DNA of 64,000 bases, taken from assembly GCA_963697965.1 (NCBI GenBank), contig OY969108.1:2666001-2730000 (forward strand), read 5' to 3'. Of this stretch, positions 62,448 to 64,000 are shown in pieces. This stretch comes from JAPLJC01 sp963697965. Lineage in GTDB: Bacteria; Desulfobacterota; Desulfobaccia; Desulfobaccales; 0-14-0-80-60-11. Position numbers and translations under genes: made by a program. The notes beneath the pieces are model-generated. The model did no database searches and had not been told where the DNA came from. It worked only from the letters and a program-made list of their open reading frames with translations. Numbering within the stretch: position 1 is the stretch's first letter; each line of letters begins with the position of its first letter.

Positions 62448-63331
62448 TGGTCAGATTGCGGACCCTGATCCAGACCCTGGTGGCCTTCGGGACCAACGCC
62501 TATCTTCTCTTCCCCTTCGGCGGCTCAGTGATCTATAAGGGGCCCCTGAAGGCGGTGTGCCATCCGGGGCTCAACTGTTACTCCTGCCCCGGGGCCCTGC
62601 TCTCCTGCCCGGTGGGCGCCTTCCAGAACTTCCTGGCCGCCATCCGTTTCCGCGCCCCGGGCGCCTTCCCCATGTCGGGGGCCATCGTGGTGGGGTATCT
62701 CGGCTTCATCGGCACCATGGTTGGCCGCCTCCCCTGCGGCTGGCTCTGCCCCTTCGGCTTCATCCAGGACCTGGTCCACAAAATCCCGGTACGCAAGTTT
62801 TCCCTGTGGAAGCCGCTGCGCTGGGTGAAGTACGGGGTCCTGGGGGTCCTGGTGATCATCCTGCCCCTGACCCTGACGGACCACTCCGGCCTGGGAGCCC
62901 CCTGGTTTTGCAAGCTGCTCTGCCCGGCGGGAACCCTGGAAGGGGCGCTCCCCATGATCATCCTGAAACCCACTCTGTGGGCCACCCTCGGTTTTTATTT
63001 CTGGAATAAAGTTACCACCCTGACGATATTGCTGGTCCTGATGGTCTTCATCAGCCGTCCCTTTTGCCGCATGCTCTGTCCCCTGGGGGCATTTTACAGT
63101 CTCTTCACCCGCATGACCATGGTGCACCTGGAGTTCATCGAAGGTAATTGCGTGGACTGCGGGGCCTGCACCCGTAAATGTCCTACCGGCGTCAAACCCA
63201 GCCAGGAATTCGACAGCCCGGAATGCATCATGTGCCTGAAATGCCTGGACGCCTGCCAGTTCCGGGCCCTCCAGTTCGGTATTCGCCAGTCCCCAAGGCC
63301 CGAGAAAAAACGGGCCGTTTCCCATGCGTAA
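62447..63331 (+). CDS. NapH/YccM-like membrane polyferredoxin
   Basis: The protein has 294 residues and about five membrane segments. Cys-rich loops: NCYSCPGALLSCPVGAF, CGWLCPFGFIQDLVHKIPV, CKLLCPAGTLEGALPM and CRMLCPLGAFYSLFTRM. Two classic 4Fe-4S motifs stand at the end: CVDCGACTRKCPTG (about 235) and CIMCLKCLDAC (about 262). It should carry electrons between the quinone pool and a soluble or periplasmic partner. Starts at ATG 62447, overlapping the CXXC peptide gene. The redox partner is not visible here; the divergent SQR may share the quinone pool. Confidence 0.87.
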   Translation: MVRLRTLIQTLVAFGTNAYLLFPFGGSVIYKGPLKAVCHPGLNCYSCPGALLSCPVGAFQNFLAAIRFRAPGAFPMSGAIVVGYLGFIGTMVGRLPCGWLCPFGFIQDLVHKIPVRKFSLWKPLRWVKYGVLGVLVIILPLTLTDHSGLGAPWFCKLLCPAGTLEGALPMIILKPTLWATLGFYFWNKVTTLTILLVLMVFISRPFCRMLCPLGAFYSLFTRMTMVHLEFIEGNCVDCGACTRKCPTGVKPSQEFDSPECIMCLKCLDACQFRALQFGIRQSPRPEKKRAVSHA

Positions 63332-63348
63332 ACCGAAGAAAAAAAGGC

Positions 63349-63376
63349 TTGACAGCTAGTTAATTTTATTCATAAT
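63349..63376 (+). promoter_or_regulatory. Promoter of the IHF-alpha gene
   Basis: TTGACA at 63349-63354, a 16-base AT-rich spacer, then CATAAT at 63371-63376, 42 bases before the ATG. Both hexamers are near consensus. Confidence 0.7.
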
Positions 63377-63417
63377 AAATCAAAGTAGTTACCGCGGACA
63401 GCCGCAGGGGAGATCTC

Positions 63418-63705
63418 ATGGCCCTCACCAAGGAAAAGTTGATCAGCCGCTTGCAGACCCAGGTCGGTTTGAGCAAGCAGGAGTCTCGGGCCGCTGTGGA
63501 ACAGGTCCTGGACATCATGAAAGAATCCCTGGCTCGCAACGAAGATCTGCTCATCAGCGGCTTCGGCAAGTTCTCGGTGAGGCAAAAAAACGCCCGCCGG
63601 GGCCGGAACCCGCAGACCAAAGAAAACCTGATCCTCAGGGCCCGCAAGGTAGTGGTCTTCAAAACCTCCGGCGTGTTGCGCAACCGCATCAACGAAGGCA
63701 AGTAA
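63418..63705 (+). CDS. ihfA: Integration host factor alpha-type DNA-binding protein
   Basis: 95 residues from ATG 63418 (MALTKEKLISRLQTQVGLSK). HU/IHF fold; the DNA-binding arm is GFGKFSVRQKNARRGRNPQT (about residue 48), where R-x-GRNP carries the intercalating Pro, and the spacing matches IHF-alpha better than HU. It bends DNA in chromosome organisation and regulation. Own promoter directly upstream. Distinguishing IHF from HU by sequence is fairly safe here, but a beta partner lies elsewhere. Confidence 0.88.
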   Translation: MALTKEKLISRLQTQVGLSKQESRAAVEQVLDIMKESLARNEDLLISGFGKFSVRQKNARRGRNPQTKENLILRARKVVVFKTSGVLRNRINEGK

Positions 63706-63920
63706 ACCTCGTAATCAACTCATCTTACCCCAGCCTCTTTAAAGACCCCGGAGCTGGCCTGTCGCTTTCACTTAGGGGACTCGCCTACCCGCCAGGAGTG
63801 TTTTCCGTAAAAGATTACCTTTCCTTTGGTTCCCCAACCGGACTTGGAAAATAAGGATTAACCAGCCAGTTTATTTTCAGTATTCTGTTTCCGAAAACAG
63901 AAAACAGTAAACAGGTAGTC

Positions 63921-64000
63921 ATGTCCTGGACCTGCGGCATCAGCGGCCTGCCTAATGGCGGCAAGGCTACTATTTTCAATGCCAAGGCCGGCGACCGGGG
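63921..64000 (+). CDS. YchF/Obg-like GTPase N-terminus (3' end outside window), altered P-loop
   Basis: From ATG 63921: MSWTCGISGLPNGGKATIFN, the usual YchF opening (C-G-I-x-G-L-P-N-x-G-K-S-T-x-F-N-A). The P-loop Ser/Thr after GK is Ala, and A-K-A-G follows instead of A-L-T. Only 26 codons are visible, so this may be a divergent YchF, a paralogue or a decayed copy. YchF binds ATP and ribosomes. Confidence 0.55.
   Translation, partial: MSWTCGISGLPNGGKATIFNAKAGDR

Overview
The window is chromosomal DNA of high GC, most likely from an anaerobic, sulfur-metabolising member of the Desulfobacterota (a Desulfobacca/Syntrophobacterales-like organism). This placement is inferred from gene content: corrinoid methyltransferases with a RACo-type activator, a sulfide:quinone oxidoreductase with a DUF1641 partner, NapH-like ferredoxins, and an MraZ-headed division cluster. 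No rRNA, tRNA or CRISPR array was seen.

Region 1 (1-1639): the end of an HD-domain exoribonuclease-like gene, a universal stress protein, and a 3' scrap of a branched-chain amino acid ABC ATPase.

Region 2 (1640-21009) is a divergent catabolic island around a GntR/FadR-type regulator. Leftward runs an operon for a corrinoid methyl-transfer system: UroD-type methyltransferase, pterin-type methyltransferase, DUF1638 protein, RACo-type reductive activator, a UroD-corrinoid fusion, and an ACS-type MFS transporter. The last two each carry a one-base frameshift. Rightward runs a tartrate/hydroxypyruvate pathway: hydroxypyruvate reductase, hydroxypyruvate isomerase, tartronate semialdehyde reductase, a complete Liv-type ABC importer, glycerate 2-kinase and tartrate dehydrogenase. 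Together the two arms could strip a methyl group onto tetrahydrofolate and turn a C3/C4 hydroxyacid into 2-phosphoglycerate.

Region 3 (21046-28413): leftward zinc-ribbon protein, aconitase, a three-domain acyl-ACP synthetase/acyltransferase and a glycerophosphodiesterase; rightward a small EamA-type membrane protein and RuvX.

Region 4 (28603-45966) is the division and cell wall cluster: mraZ, rsmH, ftsL, ftsI (with PASTA), murE, murF, mraY, murD, ftsW, murG, murC, ftsQ, ftsA, ftsZ. It has a clear promoter, three MraZ boxes and a terminator after ftsZ. murB and ddl are absent.

Region 5 (46039-57910) is accessory: a radical SAM protein, two cyclic-di-GMP enzymes of opposite activity, orphan TadE/TadG-like genes (the TadG-like one frameshifted), an IS1182-like transposase fragment fused in frame to a second copy of the radical SAM gene's 3' end, and an AT-rich pair of DUF genes.

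Region 6 (58092-64000): a HupE-NicO metal transporter fusion, then the most striking locus. This is a sulfide:quinone oxidoreductase whose conserved redox cysteine is replaced by an in-frame TGA followed at SECIS distance by a strong hairpin, so a probable selenoprotein. Then follow a small CXXC membrane peptide with a NapH-like ferredoxin, an IHF-alpha gene, and the start of a YchF-like GTPase.
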